From assembly GCF_947259345.1 (NCBI RefSeq), contig NZ_CAMYLS010000027.1, positions 124,001-188,000 on the forward strand: a stretch of 64,000 nucleotides of DNA, given 5' to 3'. The notes beneath the pieces were generated by a model. It searched no databases. It saw nothing but the letters and a program-made list of their open reading frames with translations, and had not been told where the DNA came from. This document shows positions 63,550 to 64,000 of this stretch, in pieces. Within the stretch, counting starts at the first letter, position 1, and every line of letters starts with the position of its first letter. The position numbers and the translations under genes were made by a program. This stretch comes from an uncultured Maricaulis sp. (GTDB lineage Bacteria > Pseudomonadota > Alphaproteobacteria > Caulobacterales > Maricaulaceae).

Positions 63550-63574
63550 GTCCAACGACTTGTGACGTCCAACA
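63550..63574 (-). repeat. Right terminal inverted repeat
   Basis: Reverse complement identical over 25 bp to 27583-27607. It ends in ACA, followed at once by the AAAAA duplication. Confidence 0.92.
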
Positions 63575-63579
63575 AAAAA
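63575..63579. repeat. 5-bp target-site duplication, right copy (AAAAA)
   Basis: Lies between the transposon right end and the CCA complement of tRNA-Arg. Matches 27578-27582. Confidence 0.85.
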
Positions 63580-63656
63580 TGGCGCACCCAAGAGGATTCG
63601 AACCTCTGACCTCTGCCTTCGGAGGGCAGCGCTCTATCCAGCTGAGCTATGGGTGC
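63580..63656 (-). tRNA. tRNA-Arg (anticodon CCG), transposon attachment gene
   Basis: 77 nt including encoded CCA. Acceptor GCACCCA/TGGGTGC, D arm AGCTCAGCTGGATAGAGC, anticodon stem CTGCC/GGCAG with loop CTCCGAA, T arm AGAGGTTCGAATCCTCT. Anticodon CCG reads CGG. The gene is intact; its 3' trailer is now TTTTT followed by the transposon end, instead of the repeat found at 27498-27575. Confidence 0.97.
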
Positions 63657-63751
63657 GTCGAAGGCGAAGCCATAGCCGATGCGGGTAAGGTGCGCAACGC
63701 GGCTTTGCGCCTGATGGTCAGCGCGTGTGGCTCGATGGCCGCGCCCGTGCT

Positions 63752-63946
63752 TCAGCCATCACCCGGGGTCTGGCGTTTTACGAAAATCGCGTAGGCGACC
63801 CGGCCCAGTCCGGCGATCAGGGCGATGATGACGGCCACCATCGACAGTGTGTTGGCCATTTCGAGCGGGGCCAGCAGCCAGGCGCCGGCATGGATGAGTC
63901 CGCCAATCACCAGGGCCAGGCCGAAGAAGCGCTGCGCCGCCATCAA
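63752..63946 (-). CDS. Small membrane protein
   Basis: 64 aa with two hydrophobic segments ([41 protein letters not shown]) and a charged tail. No family recognised. It lies upstream of tRNA-Arg on the same strand and is ordinary chromosomal DNA by base composition. Confidence 0.5.
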   Translation of the reverse strand: MMAAQRFFGLALVIGGLIHAGAWLLAPLEMANTLSMVAVIIALIAGLGRVAYAIFVKRQTPGDG

Positions 63947-64000
63947 GCCCGGCTTGCTATCGCAGGCGGGATCGGCGTTTCGCGGACGCTTGCCGGTGGC

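Larger units (their letters stand above)
27583..63574. mobile_element. Complete Tn7-like transposon, 35,992 bp, with metal-resistance cargo
   Basis: The ends are perfect 25-bp inverted repeats (27583-27607 and 63550-63574), TGT...ACA, with a 5-bp AAAAA duplication. It carries tnsA, tnsB, tnsC and a long tniQ at the left, and about 29 kb of cargo for copper/silver, cobalt-zinc-cadmium-type, nickel/cobalt-sensing and mercury-type functions. The presence of tnsA implies double-strand cut-and-paste movement. All four transposition genes have intact frames and key residues. It sits exactly at the 3' end of tRNA-Arg(CCG). No CRISPR array, cas gene or tnsE-like gene was seen. Confidence 0.95.

Noticed and set aside
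27583-63574. A CRISPR-associated (CAST-type) transposon
   Set aside because: No repeat-spacer array, no cas12k, and no Cascade genes are visible. TniQ is long and TnsD-like.

Overview
The window looks like chromosome of a high-GC alphaproteobacterium, probably a marine stalked-bacterium relative (Maricaulis/Hyphomonadaceae type). That assignment rests on gene style and on the hemC-hemD-Mic60-hemY cluster, not on a marker tree. Two kinds of DNA are present: ordinary chromosome at 1-27,582 and 63,575-64,000, and one intact 35,992-bp Tn7-like transposon at 27,583-63,574.

Chromosomal part. From left to right: a partial secreted methyltransferase-like gene, a creatininase-family hydrolase, a Rieske/YciI/gpsA/tsaD run on the minus strand, and the plus-strand hemC-hemD-mic60-hemY-kinase cluster. 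Next come tRNA-Thr(CGT), a YghU-type glutathione transferase, an LVIVD-repeat lipoprotein with a DUF305 protein, bacterioferritin with its ferredoxin, an AIM24-family protein, two single-domain response regulators, folD/DUF167/yggT and tRNA-Ala(CGC). The rest holds an XRE regulator, phhB, bioB, a VanZ-like protein, an AGCS symporter, an S41 peptidase and several small lipoproteins. Each tRNA gene is followed 6-7 bp after its CCA by a copy of a ~79-bp GC-rich repeat.

Transposon. The ends are perfect 25-bp terminal inverted repeats starting TGT and ending ACA, flanked by a 5-bp target duplication (AAAAA). The right-hand duplication touches the encoded CCA end of tRNA-Arg(CCG). The repeat copy that once followed this tRNA is now 36 kb away, on the other side of the element. 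The machinery is a four-gene overlapping operon, tnsA-tnsB-tnsC-tniQ, reading out toward the left end and closed by a strong intrinsic terminator. The 742-aa TniQ is long, like TnsD-type target selectors, which suggests tRNA-gene homing. No CRISPR array or cas gene is visible.

Cargo. It is a metal-resistance island. It holds a CusF-like chaperone, a CnrYXH-like anti-sigma/sensor/sigma module, a copper-type P1B ATPase and a CueR-type regulator at the end of a cusCBA operon whose CusB carries two CusF-like domains. It also holds a czcCBA-type operon, an lspA-MerR-CDF-methyltransferase group, and a merR-merT group with a GDCCVxC protein but no merA. At least five promoters of MerR type (19-bp spacer, dyad between -35 and -10) can be read directly. 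Two unknown genes sit next to tnsA. One DUF3703 gene is frameshifted.
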